A stretch of DNA of 64,000 nucleotides from positions 137,917 to 201,916 of the forward strand of contig NZ_MQUQ01000003.1 of the NCBI RefSeq assembly GCF_001953865.1, read 5' to 3'. Source of the DNA: Amycolatopsis coloradensis. Lineage in GTDB: Bacteria; Actinomycetota; Actinomycetes; Mycobacteriales; Pseudonocardiaceae. Position numbers and translations under genes: made by a program. The notes below the pieces were generated by a model that ran no database searches, was not told the origin of the DNA, and was given only the letters and a program-made list of their open reading frames with translations. How positions within the stretch are numbered: the first letter of the stretch is position 1; each line of letters starts with the position of its first letter. Positions 55,009 through 64,000 of the stretch are shown here, piece by piece.

Positions 55009-55619
55009 CGACGGCCCATGATCAGGTCCAGCGCCTCCGCCCGCGAGGACGCCGAAGACTGCAACAGACCGCGCACCGCCGACGTCGTCGTCCTGGCGCC
55101 GGGTTTGCGGATGCCGCGCATGGCCATGCAGAGGTGCTCGGCCTCGATCACGACGATCACGCCGCGGGGCTTGAGCTTGCGCATGAGCGCGTCGGCGACC
55201 TGTGAAGTGATGCGTTCCTGGACCTGGGGGCGCTTGGCGTAGAGATCGACGAGGCGGGCCAGTTTGGACAGACCGGTGACCTTGCCGTGCTCATTGGGGA
55301 TGTAGCCGACGTGGGCGACACCGTGGAAGGACAGGAGATGGTGTTCACAGGTCGAAAACATCGGGATGTCCGTCACCAGGACGAGTTCTTCGTGCGCCTC
55401 GTCGAACGTGCGGTCCAGCACGTGGTCCGGCTCGGTGTAGAGCCCGGCGAACATCTCCCGGTAAGCGCGAGCGACCCGGGCGGGGGTCTCAAGGAGACCG
55501 TCCCGGTCCGGGTCCTCACCACAGGCGAGCAGGAGTTCGCGTATGGCTTTCTCGGCCCGTTCTTGGTCGAAGACCGGGCCTGGGCCGTTATCGCTTGCTG
55601 TCGTCCTGTCCGTCGTCAC
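55005..55619 (-). CDS. folE: GTP cyclohydrolase I
   Basis: Converts GTP to dihydroneopterin triphosphate; 204 residues from GTG 55619. The zinc site is visible as [12 protein letters not shown] and HLCMAMRGI, with [19 protein letters not shown] between. The chosen start is within the last codons of ftsH (about 30-base overlap). A longer open frame exists but would be a translation of the ftsH tail. Length agrees with the family (about 200). Confidence 0.93.
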   Translation of the reverse strand: MTTDRTTASDNGPGPVFDQERAEKAIRELLLACGEDPDRDGLLETPARVARAYREMFAGLYTEPDHVLDRTFDEAHEELVLVTDIPMFSTCEHHLLSFHGVAHVGYIPNEHGKVTGLSKLARLVDLYAKRPQVQERITSQVADALMRKLKPRGVIVVIEAEHLCMAMRGIRKPGARTTTSAVRGLLQSSASSRAEALDLIMGRR

Positions 55620-58014
55620 GCCGTTGCTGTCCTTCGTCCTGCTGACCGCCGGGCTGGCCGGGCTCGCCACCGAACCAGTTGTCACGCGGACGGTCTTCGG
55701 CGGGACGCCAGGGCTGGCTCGGCTGGCCGCCCGGCTGGGTCGCCGGGGTCCATCCGGGAGGTGCCCCGTAGTTCGGCGGACCGCCAACGGGCCCACCCTG
55801 ATAACCGCCTGCCGGACCGCCCGGCTGCTGCCCACCATATGCCTGGGGCCAGTGGCCGGTGCCGTTCGGCCCACCGTTCGGGCGGCCACCGTTGGGGTAG
55901 GCGCCCGGCTGCGGCGGAGCGTAGGGGTTCGCGTTCGGGTCGGCGGGCGGGACCGGGGCCGCGTACGGCGGGCCACCGGGAAGGTCGCCGCCGCCCTGCA
56001 CGGTGCCGACCGGGGTCGGCGCCGGCTGGAGCACCGGCTGTTCCTTCTTCTCCTCCGGCGGGGGCCACGGCTCGCCGCGCTCCATCGCCAGCTCGCCGGG
56101 GGTCTTGATCGGCGGCTTGTCCGACGGCTTCCGCTCGCCGAACTCGTTGAAGATGGTGATGTGCGGGCGCTTCTCGACGGTCGCGAAGATCCGCGCGAGA
56201 TCCTTGCGGGTCAGTGTCTCCTTTTCGAGGAGCTCGATGACCAGCTCGTCCAGCACGTCGCGGTAGGTGCTCAGCACGTGCCACGCCTCGGTGTGCGCGG
56301 TCTCGATGAGCTTGCGCACCTCCTCGTCGATCTCGTGCGCAACCTCCAGCGAGTAGTCCGCCTGGCGGCCCGCCGAGCGGCCGAGGAACGGGTCGCCCTG
56401 CTCCTGGCCGTACTTGACCGCGCCGAGCCGGGCGCTCATGCCGTATTCGGTGACCATCGCGCGGGCGATCTTGGTCGCCTGCTCGATGTCGGAGGAGGCA
56501 CCGGTGGTGGGCTCGTGGAAGACGAGCTCCTCCGCCGTCCGGCCGCCCATCGCGAAGACCAGGCGCCCGATCATCTCCGAACGGGTCATCAACTCCTTGT
56601 CGTCCTCCGGGACGAGCAGGGCGTGACCGCCGGTGCGCCCGCGCGGCAGGATCGTCAGCTTGTAGACCGGTTCGATGTCCGGCATCGCCCACGCGGCGAG
56701 CGCGTGCCCGCCCTCGTGGTAGGCCGTGATCTTCTTCTCCTTCTCGGAGATGATCCGGCTCTTGCGGGCGGGGCCGCCGACGACGCGGTCGACGGACTCC
56801 TCCAGTGCGGCGTCGGTGATCACGTGCCCGTTCTGGCGGGCGGTGAGCAGCGCGGCCTCGTTGAGCACGTTCGCCAGGTCGGCGCCGGACATGCCGACGG
56901 TTCGCTTGGCGAGGCTGCTCAGGTCGGTGCCCTGCGCGATCGGCTTGCCCTTGGCGTGCACCTCGAGGATCGCCCTGCGGCCGCGCATGTCCGGTGCGGA
57001 CACCGGGATCTGGCGGTCGAACCGGCCGGGACGCAGGAGCGCCGGGTCAAGGATGTCGGGGCGGTTGGTCGCGGCGATCAGGATGATGCCGCCGCGCGCG
57101 TCGAAACCGTCCATCTCGACGAGGAGCTGGTTCAGCGTCTGCTCACGTTCGTCGTGGCCGCCGCCGAGGCCGGCGCCGCGCTGGCGGCCGACCGCGTCGA
57201 TCTCGTCGACGAAGATGATGCAGGGCGCGTTCTGTTTGGCCTGCTCGAACAGGTCGCGGACTCGCGAGGCGCCGACACCGACGAACATCTCCACGAAGTC
57301 GGAACCGGAGATCGTGTAGAACGGCACGCCCGCCTCGCCCGCGACGGCTCGCGCGAGCAGCGTCTTACCGGTACCGGGCGGCCCGTAGAGCAGGACGCCC
57401 TTGGGGATCTTCGCTCCGAGTGCCTGGTAGCGCGCCGGATTCTGCAGGAAGTCCTTGATCTCGTACAGCTCTTCGACGGCCTCGTCGGCACCCGCGACAT
57501 CCCCGAAGGTCGTCTTGGGCATGTCCTTGTTGAGCTGCTTGGCCTTCGACTTGCCGAAGTTGAGGACGCGGTTCCCGCCGCCCTGCGCGTTGTTCATCAT
57601 CCACATCAGCAGGCCCAGCACCAGCGCCAGCGGAATGGCGAAGATCAGGATCTGGGTGAGGATGTTCTGCTGGGTGACCTTGGTGGTGAACTTGACCGGG
57701 TTGTCACCGTTCTTGAGGCCGATGAGCTGGCCGTAGACGGTGCCCGCGACGTTCGCCGGGTACTGGGCCATGATCTGGTCGACCTGCTGGCCCTCGACCT
57801 CGATCTTCTTGTTCAGCAGCAGCTTGATCTGCTGCTCCTTGTCCTCTTGCGAGGCTTCCTTGACGTTGTTCGCGGTGATCTGCTGGTTCGCGATCGAGAT
57901 CGGCACCTGGGTGTAGCCACGATCACTGTCGAAGATCGTGTTGTAGGCGAGAAACGCCAGTACCGCCGCGAGAATCCAGAGCACTGGGTTCTTGAGCACG
58001 CTCTTCCGGTTCAT
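55588..58014 (-). CDS. ftsH: ATP-dependent zinc metalloprotease FtsH
   Basis: Membrane AAA+ protease of about 808 residues. It has an N-terminal helix ([17 protein letters not shown]), an extracytoplasmic domain and a second helix ([19 protein letters not shown]). The AAA domain contains GPPGTGKT and the SRH, and the protease site is HEGGH. The last 200 residues are a Pro/Gly/Gln-rich tail, longer than in M. tuberculosis and of low complexity. ATG 58014 (MNRKSV) fits the family start; an ATG at 58095 would add 27 polar residues and is possible. It leads the folate operon. Confidence 0.94.
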   Translation of the reverse strand: MNRKSVLKNPVLWILAAVLAFLAYNTIFDSDRGYTQVPISIANQQITANNVKEASQEDKEQQIKLLLNKKIEVEGQQVDQIMAQYPANVAGTVYGQLIGLKNGDNPVKFTTKVTQQNILTQILIFAIPLALVLGLLMWMMNNAQGGGNRVLNFGKSKAKQLNKDMPKTTFGDVAGADEAVEELYEIKDFLQNPARYQALGAKIPKGVLLYGPPGTGKTLLARAVAGEAGVPFYTISGSDFVEMFVGVGASRVRDLFEQAKQNAPCIIFVDEIDAVGRQRGAGLGGGHDEREQTLNQLLVEMDGFDARGGIILIAATNRPDILDPALLRPGRFDRQIPVSAPDMRGRRAILEVHAKGKPIAQGTDLSSLAKRTVGMSGADLANVLNEAALLTARQNGHVITDAALEESVDRVVGGPARKSRIISEKEKKITAYHEGGHALAAWAMPDIEPVYKLTILPRGRTGGHALLVPEDDKELMTRSEMIGRLVFAMGGRTAEELVFHEPTTGASSDIEQATKIARAMVTEYGMSARLGAVKYGQEQGDPFLGRSAGRQADYSLEVAHEIDEEVRKLIETAHTEAWHVLSTYRDVLDELVIELLEKETLTRKDLARIFATVEKRPHITIFNEFGERKPSDKPPIKTPGELAMERGEPWPPPEEKKEQPVLQPAPTPVGTVQGGGDLPGGPPYAAPVPPADPNANPYAPPQPGAYPNGGRPNGGPNGTGHWPQAYGGQQPGGPAGGYQGGPVGGPPNYGAPPGWTPATQPGGQPSQPWRPAEDRPRDNWFGGEPGQPGGQQDEGQQRRDDGQDDSKR

Positions 58015-58204
58015 ACGACTCGGCCCTGGTGGCCTCGACCCTTCCTGGTTGGGCGGCTCCTGCTGTTTCCCGCCATCACGATCTTGACGACCCATGGTGC
58101 TCCGACACCCGCCCCTCAGGATACCGCCCGCCTGGACGGACGAGGGTGGTGAGCCTCTCGCACGTCAACGGCGGACGTCGCATGAGGGTTCCCGGAGCGC
58201 GACC

Positions 58205-59038
58205 CTAGCGTGTGTCGACCGCCACACCGGCGGCCATTTCGCCCAGCCTCATCCGCAGTGTCTTGACGTCGGCCGGGGAGACGGTGACCCATTCGCGGCC
58301 GTCCGGACCTGCCTGTGACGTGCTGAGATACCGTCCGCTGACGGTGTCGAACCAGCCGAGGACACGGGACCGCTGCTTGGCGCCGACGTGGGACCGGCTG
58401 TTCGCTGCCAGCTGACCGCCACGCAGCCGCGGCTGGCCGGTGAGCTTGCCGAACGCCTCGCGCGGGTCCGCGGTGACGCGTTCGCTGAGTGAGACGCGGG
58501 GCTTCTCTTTACGACGGGTTTTCGCCGCTTCGGGCTCTTCGCCCTGCTTCGTCGGGTTGACGGCGGCGCGGATCGGCTCGGTCCGGCGGGCGTCGTCGAT
58601 CGGCAGCGTGACGGACGCCTCGGAGCCGCGCTGTCCCGGTGGGAGCAGGTCGACGACGGCGGTGGGGAGTCCGTCGGCCGGTGCTCCGCGCAGCCAGATG
58701 CCGGACTGGTCCTGGATCGCGATCACCGCGTCGCGGCCGTCGGTGGCGCCGAGGACGGCGATCGTCGGGGCCTGGAACTCGGGGATGTGCAGCGCGTCGA
58801 TGGTCAGCGAGCCGCGGGCGAGGAGATACAGCCAGTCCTCGATCTTCCGGTCCAGCCTCCCCCGGCTGTCGCGGAGGCCGCGGGCCTTGAGTTCGACGTC
58901 GGTGCGGTCGCGCAGCACCCGCCGCTCGGCCTCGGTCGCGCCGTGCGAGCGCACGCGCAGCGGATACGGCAGGTCGCCGAGTTCGGCGGACTCCCAGAGG
59001 AAGTCGAACGCCATCGGTGTGAAGTGTTCCTGGTGCAT
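58205..59038 (-). CDS. EspG-family type VII secretion chaperone, copy 2
   Basis: ESX secretion-associated protein of 277 residues. Like its neighbour it starts with FDFLWESAELGDLPYPLRV-type sequence and has the conserved end LRGGQLAANSR, then SRVLGWFDTVSGRYL. EspG proteins bind the tip of PPE partners and keep PE/PPE pairs soluble until export. ATG 59038 is chosen with GGGAGG and GGAG upstream. A charged insert around residues 160-190 distinguishes it from copy 1. It is the fourth gene of a substrate/chaperone set. Confidence 0.83.
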   Translation of the reverse strand: MHQEHFTPMAFDFLWESAELGDLPYPLRVRSHGATEAERRVLRDRTDVELKARGLRDSRGRLDRKIEDWLYLLARGSLTIDALHIPEFQAPTIAVLGATDGRDAVIAIQDQSGIWLRGAPADGLPTAVVDLLPPGQRGSEASVTLPIDDARRTEPIRAAVNPTKQGEEPEAAKTRRKEKPRVSLSERVTADPREAFGKLTGQPRLRGGQLAANSRSHVGAKQRSRVLGWFDTVSGRYLSTSQAGPDGREWVTVSPADVKTLRMRLGEMAAGVAVDTR

Positions 59039-59213
59039 TGCTCCGTGCCCTCCCGGCACCTCGGCTGCGGGGCCTGTGCGTGGCTAATCGCTGTGCGTCA
59101 GAACGCCCGGGGGTTCACGATAGCGAAGGGGTACGACAGGCGGTGGCCGGATGGCCGAAAGGACCTCTTGCTGAAGTCTCGCCCCAGCCGCCACATGCCC
59201 GCGTGACGGGAGG

Positions 59214-60008
59214 TCAGCGCGAGACGGAAGCGTCGGCCGCGATCTTGCCCAGCATCTCCGTCAGCCGGTGCCGCAGCGTCGCCGGGTCCGCGGGCGCGAT
59301 GGTGATCCAGTCCCGTCCGTCGGAACCGCGGGTCGCCTGGGTGAAGTACCGGCCCGACTGCGTGTCGAACCAGCTCAGCACCGAAGACCGGCTCCGTGTG
59401 CCGTGCCTGCTGCGCGCGTTGGCGCCGAACTGGCCACCGCGCAGCCGCGGCTGCGCCTGGAGCCGGGACAGGGCCTTGCGGTCCTCGTCGGACGTCGCCG
59501 TGCCGTCGACCTGCGGCTGGCGGCGCTGGAGGAAGTCCGCGCCGGAAGCGCCGACGAGTCCGTCCAGCGGGAGGGTGATCGACTTCTCGGTGCCGCGCGA
59601 GCCCGGCGGCAGGAGGGAGACGATCGCGCTCGCGAGGCCGTCCGCGGCGATCGGGTGGAAGTGGAAACCGCGCTGATCCTGCACCGTCAGGAGGCCCTGT
59701 CCGCCGAGCAGCGACGCGACCGCGAGGAGCGGTTCGGTGTTGGGATTGTTGAGCTGGACGCAGTCCAGGCTCAGGTCCGGCCGCGCGAGGACGCCGAAGT
59801 AGTCCTCGATGTGGGGCTCGGGACGTCCGCGTTCGTCGGCGAGACGACGCTGGTTCAGTGACCGGAACGTCTGCTTCCGCAGGGCGTCACGCTCGTCGAC
59901 GGTCGCCCCGTGCGAGCGGAGCCGCAGCGGGTACGGCAGCTCCCCGGCGTTCGCGGCCTCCCACAGGAAGTCCAGCTCGACCGCGGTGAGCAGGTCACCG
60001 TTCGCCAT
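59214..60008 (-). CDS. EspG-family type VII secretion chaperone, copy 1
   Basis: EspG-like protein of 264 residues starting at ATG 60008. It shares ELDFLWEAANAGELPYPLRL and LRGGQFGANARSRHG, and SVLSWFDTQSGRYFTQ, with the gene downstream; the two arose by duplication and then diverged. The preceding PPE/PE-like genes are its probable clients. A strong hairpin between the PPE gene and this one suggests separate or attenuated transcription. Confidence 0.83.
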   Translation of the reverse strand: MANGDLLTAVELDFLWEAANAGELPYPLRLRSHGATVDERDALRKQTFRSLNQRRLADERGRPEPHIEDYFGVLARPDLSLDCVQLNNPNTEPLLAVASLLGGQGLLTVQDQRGFHFHPIAADGLASAIVSLLPPGSRGTEKSITLPLDGLVGASGADFLQRRQPQVDGTATSDEDRKALSRLQAQPRLRGGQFGANARSRHGTRSRSSVLSWFDTQSGRYFTQATRGSDGRDWITIAPADPATLRHRLTEMLGKIAADASVSR

Positions 60009-60176
60009 CGTCCGCCCCTAGTGTCTTTGGTGAACCCGCGTCCGCGATCGGCGTCGGCAGGACACTGCCTGGTCATCTGTCTCACGACCGCGGGCAGGGC
60101 GTCCTGCCACCGCGATAGCGGGGCCTTCGGCCGGCGCGGATTCACGCGCTTCGCCGACAGGCTCGCACAAGTCAGC

Positions 60177-60205
60177 GGGCGCGCGGCCGGATCGGCCGCG
60201 CGCCC
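60177..60205 (-). terminator. Perfect hairpin after the PPE-like gene
   Basis: Arms GGGCGCGCGGCCG and CGGCCGCGCGCCC pair completely around GAT, 13 bases beyond the PPE-like stop. The stem is very GC-rich and lacks a T run, typical of actinomycete terminators. Confidence 0.75.
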
Positions 60206-60218
60206 GGTGAAAACCGCT

Positions 60219-61592
60219 CTAGCGATCGTCGTCTTCGGTCCAGGCGCCGATGACCGGCGGCGGGGTCGCCTCGTTGGCACCGAAGGCGTCGTCCGGGTCG
60301 GGCTCGATGAGGAACGACGCGTGCGTGTGCTCCTCTTCCTGCTCCGCCTGCGCGCCGTGGGCACCCATGCCCATACCGCCGCCCATGCCCTGCATCGGCG
60401 GGGTGGGGCCGCCACCGATGGTGCCGCTGGAGGACACGAGGCCCTGCTGCGGCACGGCCTGGGACGCGGCGCTCTGCGCGGGCGCGTTGTCGGTCGCCGC
60501 GGCGCCGGTGCCGTCGGTGTCCTTGGCGCCGGACTTGTTGCCCTGTCCGAGCGCCTTGGCACCGGCGTAGCCGAGACCGCCGCCGAGGGCGGCCGCGGTG
60601 AGTGCCTGGCCGAGCCCGTTGCCGCCGCTCGCCGGGGCATGCGGGGCGGTGATCGGCGCGCCCGCACCGGACGCGACACCGGCGCCGGGTGCGACACCCG
60701 CGGCAGGCAGGTTCCCGGTGGCGGGGTTGTAGCCCGCCTGCGAGAACACACCCGAGTCCGGACCGGCGTGGATCGGGACGCCGGCGCTGCCCTGCGCGCC
60801 GCCGTAGCCGTGCGTGCCCGCGAGGACCGGGGCACCGGAGACGGCGCCGGAGTTGAGACCCCCGCCGCCGACGTTGCCGACACCGCTGAACGAGGCGCTG
60901 TTGTGCGTGGCCGTCGGCTTCATGCCGAGGGATTCGGGGCCGAAGCTCGGGGTCGAGCTGTCGACCTCGCTCATCTCCTTGGTGTAGGCCTCGAGGAACC
61001 TGGCCTGCTCCGCCCGCACTTCCTTGTCCTGGTCGGCGAGGGGTTTCTGGTCGGTGATCATGCCGACCGGGCCCGCCGCGAGAGCCTGGCCCATCGCACC
61101 CTCGGGGGTGTAGTTGGTCGGCTTCGGCATGAGCTTGACCTTGGTGGCGGCGTCGGCCTGCTTCTGCAGCCTGTCCGACATCGTGGTCGCGGCTTCGGAG
61201 GCCTGCGAGCCCGAGTTCGCGATGGCGACCAGCGAACCCTGTGCGCTCGCCGCGCCCTGGCCGATCCAGGCGGCGCCCAGTTCGGAGATCGCGGTGTAGA
61301 GGTCGTTCGAGGCCTGGCTCAGCTGGGTCCCGTGCGAGCTCCACGACTGGCTGATCGAGGTCGCGGTGCTGGGGTCGTTGCCGAGGTTGGCCTGGTTCCA
61401 CAGGTCCTGGCTGGTCGCGGCACTCTCCCAGTTCGGCGGGTTCGTGATGGCGCGGTCGGCGCCGATGTCGAACCCGTCCGAGCGGCCGCGGGCGGACGAG
61501 ACGATGCCCTCGGCGTGCGAGTTGTCGCCGAGCTGGACCGGGGTGCTGCTGGTGCTCTCGCCGAAAGAGTCGGCGCTGTGCTTCGGTGGCAT
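60219..61592 (-). CDS. PPE-like type VII secretion substrate
   Basis: Protein of 457 residues. The N-terminal 180 residues are helical with NPPNWE and a WxG-type turn (AAWIGQGA), matching PPE-like helical hairpin proteins outside mycobacteria. The rest is low complexity, rich in Gly/Ala/Ser/Asn, and ends with GAWTEDDDR. No signal peptide is present, which agrees with type VII export. It follows the PE-like gene by 17 bases in one transcript, and its EspG chaperones are downstream. Confidence 0.75.
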   Translation of the reverse strand: MPPKHSADSFGESTSSTPVQLGDNSHAEGIVSSARGRSDGFDIGADRAITNPPNWESAATSQDLWNQANLGNDPSTATSISQSWSSHGTQLSQASNDLYTAISELGAAWIGQGAASAQGSLVAIANSGSQASEAATTMSDRLQKQADAATKVKLMPKPTNYTPEGAMGQALAAGPVGMITDQKPLADQDKEVRAEQARFLEAYTKEMSEVDSSTPSFGPESLGMKPTATHNSASFSGVGNVGGGGLNSGAVSGAPVLAGTHGYGGAQGSAGVPIHAGPDSGVFSQAGYNPATGNLPAAGVAPGAGVASGAGAPITAPHAPASGGNGLGQALTAAALGGGLGYAGAKALGQGNKSGAKDTDGTGAAATDNAPAQSAASQAVPQQGLVSSSGTIGGGPTPPMQGMGGGMGMGAHGAQAEQEEEHTHASFLIEPDPDDAFGANEATPPPVIGAWTEDDDR

Positions 61593-61609
61593 GGCTTTCT
61601 GACTCCCCC

Positions 61610-61975
61610 TCAGACGTTCCGGAACGGCTCTGCCGCGGCCTGGTCGATCTCGTGGTACCTGGCCATCGCGATCACGATGCCGGACTCGGCGGCCTCGTAC
61701 TGCTGGTAAAGGTTCTGAAGCGCGGCCGCGTACGAGTCACCGCCGCCGTCGGCCCGGTTCGCCACCTTCGCGGCGATCGCGTTCCCGACCGGGTTGTTGC
61801 CCAGCTTCGGAGGCTGGCCGAGGTCACCGGCCCGGTGCAGCAGGGCTTCGACGGCGTCCTTGCCGGTGCGGATCTTGTTCAGGACGGTCTGGGCCGCGTC
61901 CGGGTCGATCCCGACCTGGCCCTGGGCCGCGGCGTTCTTGAACGCGTTCGCGTCCGCCAAGCTGCTGTTCCCCAT
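61610..61975 (-). CDS. PE-like/WXG100-type secretion partner
   Basis: Small helical protein of 121 residues. The C-terminus carries a type VII export signal of YxxxD form, YHEID at residues 107-111; a second Y-x3-E (YEAAE) lies at 93-97. Its genetic coupling to the PPE-like gene suggests the two form a heterodimer. It starts at ATG 61975 with GGAGAGAG 6 bases upstream. The N-terminus has no PE dipeptide, so it is a distant member and a related ESX-associated family is possible. Confidence 0.72.
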   Translation of the reverse strand: MGNSSLADANAFKNAAAQGQVGIDPDAAQTVLNKIRTGKDAVEALLHRAGDLGQPPKLGNNPVGNAIAAKVANRADGGGDSYAAALQNLYQQYEAAESGIVIAMARYHEIDQAAAEPFRNV

Positions 61976-62119
61976 CTGAGCTCTCTCCGTTTCCCCCGGG
62001 CCAGGCCACGACGGCATCGTGGCGAAGGTCTTCGCATAGGTTAACGCACTTGATCGCAGCCTATGACGCGTTCACCGTGCTCAGGGTTCCGTATTCCCGC
62101 ATCCGCGGGCAAGCGGTTC

Positions 62120-62683
62120 TCAGGACGTGTAAACGTGCGGATCCAGGGTGCCGATGTAGGGCAGGTCCCGGTAACGCTCCGCGTAGTCGAGGCCGTATCC
62201 GACTACGAATTCGTTCGGAATGTCGAACCCGATGTACTTGACCGGTACATCGACCTTGACCGCCTCGGGCTTGCGCAGGAGCGAGACGACCTCCAGCGAG
62301 GCCGGGTTGCGGCTGGCGAGGTTCTTCAGGAGCCAGGACAGCGTGAGCCCGGAGTCGACGATGTCCTCGACGATGAGGACGTCGCGGCCGGCGATGTCGC
62401 GATCGAGGTCCTTGAGGATCCGCACCACGCCGGACGACGAGGTCGCCGAACCGTAGGAGGAGACCGCCATGAACTCGAGCTGCGAAGGAAGAGGGAGTGC
62501 CCTGGCGAAGTCCGTCATGAACATCACCGCGCCCTTGAGCACGCCGACGAGCAGGAGGTCTCCCTGTCCGGAGCCGGGGCCGTCGACCGGGTAGTCCGCG
62601 GCTACCTTCGCGGCCAGCTCGGCGATCTTGTCGTTGATCTGCTGCTCGGTGACGAGCACGGAGGCGATCTCGCCTTCGTACAC
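62120..62683 (-). CDS. hpt: Hypoxanthine(-guanine) phosphoribosyltransferase
   Basis: Purine salvage enzyme of 187 residues making IMP/GMP from bases and PRPP. The PRPP loop is [18 protein letters not shown] and the base-binding segment is [27 protein letters not shown] 62683 has AGAGGGG upstream and follows tilS by 13 bases. The order tilS-hpt is typical of actinomycetes. Confidence 0.94.
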   Translation of the reverse strand: MYEGEIASVLVTEQQINDKIAELAAKVAADYPVDGPGSGQGDLLLVGVLKGAVMFMTDFARALPLPSQLEFMAVSSYGSATSSSGVVRILKDLDRDIAGRDVLIVEDIVDSGLTLSWLLKNLASRNPASLEVVSLLRKPEAVKVDVPVKYIGFDIPNEFVVGYGLDYAERYRDLPYIGTLDPHVYTS

Positions 62684-62696
62684 AGGACGATCCCCT

Positions 62697-63671
62697 CTAG
62701 GTGGTGGATTGGGGTGCTTCGACCGAGAGCCTGCCATGCGCCCGTTCGGCCACCAAGTCGCCGGGTAGCCAGACCCCGCCTTGACCCCGCCAGTTCCCCA
62801 CCAGCGCGTCGACCGAACGCAGGTGGGCGTCGGTGAGTTCGCGCACTCCGGAGTCCAGCAGCCACCTGCGCAGGACTCGTCGTCGCAGGGCGGGTGGCTC
62901 GGTGGCGAGCACCGCGACGTCGAGTCCTTCGTCGGTGAAGGCACGCAGGTAGACGTCGCCCGCGAGTGTGTCCAACGCCTCGGTGTCCTCGCGCAGTTGC
63001 GCCGCCGTGCGGGCGAGCGAGGCCGCGACACCGCCGGACAGCACATCCTCCAGAAGGGGCAGTACTTCCGTCCGCAACCGGACACGGGTGAACCGCGGGT
63101 CCTCGTTGTGCGGGTCCTGCCACGGTTCGACGCCGAGCGCCCGGCACGCCTGCCGGGTGGTGGCGCGGGTGACGCCGAGCAGCGGCCGTCCCCACGGCGG
63201 GTCGTGCGGCCGCATCCCGGCCAGCGAGCGCGGTCCCGATCCCCGGCCGAGGCCGAGCAGGACGGTTTCGGCCTGGTCGTCGAGGGTGTGGCCGAGGAGG
63301 ACGAGACCGTGGCTTTCCGGCAGCGCCGAACGCAAGGCGCGATACCGGGCCCGGCGGGCCGCGGCTTCCGGCCCGCCCGCGCCTCCGACGCTCACCCGTA
63401 GGACTTCGGCGGTGTCGACACCCAGCTCACGGGCCGTGTCGGCCGCCTTCGCCGCGGTTTCGGCGGAACCGTCCTGGAGGCCGTGGTCGACGACGAGCGC
63501 CCGCACCCTCAGCCCCGCGCGAGTGCCGACGAACGCCGCCGCCGCGGCCAGCGCGAGCGAATCCGCGCCGCCGGAAACCGCGACACACACCTCGTCGCGA
63601 GGATCCGCCGACGTCAGGAGGTCCCGCACGGCCGTCCGCACGGCCGCGATCGCCGGATCCGGCCCGCTCAC
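62697..63671 (-). CDS. tilS: tRNA(Ile)-lysidine synthetase
   Basis: Modifies C34 of the tRNA-Ile CAU anticodon to lysidine with ATP and lysine; 324 residues. The PP-loop SGGADSLAL and the [18 protein letters not shown] block are conserved. GTG 63671 overlaps the stop of the upstream metalloprotease gene (GTGA), so it is co-translated. The C-terminal tRNA-binding part is shorter than in E. coli, as usual here. Confidence 0.93.
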   Translation of the reverse strand: MSGPDPAIAAVRTAVRDLLTSADPRDEVCVAVSGGADSLALAAAAAFVGTRAGLRVRALVVDHGLQDGSAETAAKAADTARELGVDTAEVLRVSVGGAGGPEAAARRARYRALRSALPESHGLVLLGHTLDDQAETVLLGLGRGSGPRSLAGMRPHDPPWGRPLLGVTRATTRQACRALGVEPWQDPHNEDPRFTRVRLRTEVLPLLEDVLSGGVAASLARTAAQLREDTEALDTLAGDVYLRAFTDEGLDVAVLATEPPALRRRVLRRWLLDSGVRELTDAHLRSVDALVGNWRGQGGVWLPGDLVAERAHGRLSVEAPQSTT

Positions 63672-64000
63672 CCGTGCAGGCGCCGCACCCAGGCCGCCGG
63701 ATCGGTGATCTCGGCCCGGGTCGGCAGCGTGTTCGGCGACGTCCAGACGGCGTTGAAGCCCTCCATGCCGACAGCGTCGACGACGTGCTTGGTGAACTTC
63801 GCGCCCTGCTCGTACTGCCGCATCTTCGCGTCCACCCCGAGCAGGCTGCGCAGCACGCGGTCGACCAGCCCGCCGCCCTTGCGCCGCGCGGTGAACCGCG
63901 AGCGGATCAGCTCGACACTCGGCACGACCCGCGGCCCGACGGCGTCCATGACGAAGTCGGCGTGCCCCTCCAGCAGGGTGGAGAGCGCGAGGAGCCGGTC
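63668..64000 (-). CDS. Zinc-dependent metalloprotease-like protein (Rv3626c-like), 5' truncated
   Basis: C-terminal 110 residues of a protein whose frame is open to the right edge, so the start is outside. It carries LLEGHADFVMDAVG, a His/Asp-rich block of the DUF2342/zincin-like family, and ends AAWVRRLHG. It is the gene upstream of tilS in actinomycetes (Rv3626c). The HExxH motif itself would be beyond the edge, so activity cannot be judged. Confidence 0.78.
   Translation of the reverse strand, partial: DRLLALSTLLEGHADFVMDAVGPRVVPSVELIRSRFTARRKGGGLVDRVLRSLLGVDAKMRQYEQGAKFTKHVVDAVGMEGFNAVWTSPNTLPTRAEITDPAAWVRRLHG

Overview
The window is high-GC DNA with GTG/TTG starts, many 1-4 base gene overlaps, Lsr2, a SARP-STAND regulator, Hsp70-like and PrsW membrane proteins and EspG/PE/PPE-type genes. 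This points to a non-mycobacterial actinomycete, most likely Pseudonocardiaceae (Amycolatopsis-like). From about 36 kb to the end, gene order and strand follow the well-known mycobacterial run clpC1 - lsr2 - lysS - coaX - panD - panC - (Rv3603c/Rv3604c/Rv3605c-like) - folK/B/P/E - ftsH - type VII substrates - hpt - tilS - Rv3626c-like. mutY and mhuD also lie upstream in the expected order. This right half is therefore core chromosome, and the left half carries more accessory genes.

Layout. 0-3.3 kb: three tandem DUF445 membrane proteins, the first cut by the window edge. 3.3-3.6 kb: an array of seven palindromes. 3.7-7.6 kb: an AlgX/AlgJ-like SGNH protein converging on a znuABC-type metal importer. 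7.8-12.6 kb: LacI regulator, beta-carbonic anhydrase, MutY, Tat-exported amidase, MFS exporter. 12.7-32.1 kb: three secreted M1-type aminopeptidase paralogues, one of which has lost its zinc site, interleaved with a cyclodipeptide synthase (CDPS)/NCS1 permease/LysR operon and a divergent LysR, rhodanese, secreted thioredoxin, a flavin monooxygenase, MhuD haem oxygenase with a sirtuin-like gene, a DrrAB-type exporter and a 1,060-residue SARP regulator. 32.1-35.7 kb: pyroglutamyl peptidase, a membrane-anchored Hsp70-like protein and a degraded toxin-antitoxin pair bracketed by direct repeats. 35.9-44.8 kb: ClpC, an IdeR-box-controlled FhuF-like reductase, AraC, Lsr2, LysS and two methyltransferases. 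44.9-58 kb: pantothenate/CoA genes, PrsW and Rv3604c/Rv3605c-like membrane proteins, MerR, the folate operon and FtsH. 58.2-62 kb: two EspG-like chaperones with PPE-like and PE-like substrates. 62.1-64 kb: hpt, tilS and a truncated zincin.

The most interesting candidate system is the CDPS locus (about 14.2-18.4 kb). An AlbC-type CDPS with all catalytic positions intact is followed by a nucleobase-type (NCS1) permease, which is coupled by a GTGA overlap to its own LysR regulator; a second LysR is transcribed divergently. No usual tailoring oxidase or P450 is adjacent. Other strong observations are the catalytically dead M1 paralogue, a type VII substrate/chaperone set at the ftsH-hpt position that also holds type VII substrates in M. 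tuberculosis, a composite intergenic repeat present twice in opposite orientation, and several families of palindromic repeats, most of them between convergent genes.

Gene calls rest on recognised family motifs, conserved order, start-site signals and overlaps. No database search was possible. The ligand, substrate or product of most regulators, transporters and of the CDPS cannot be read from the sequence.
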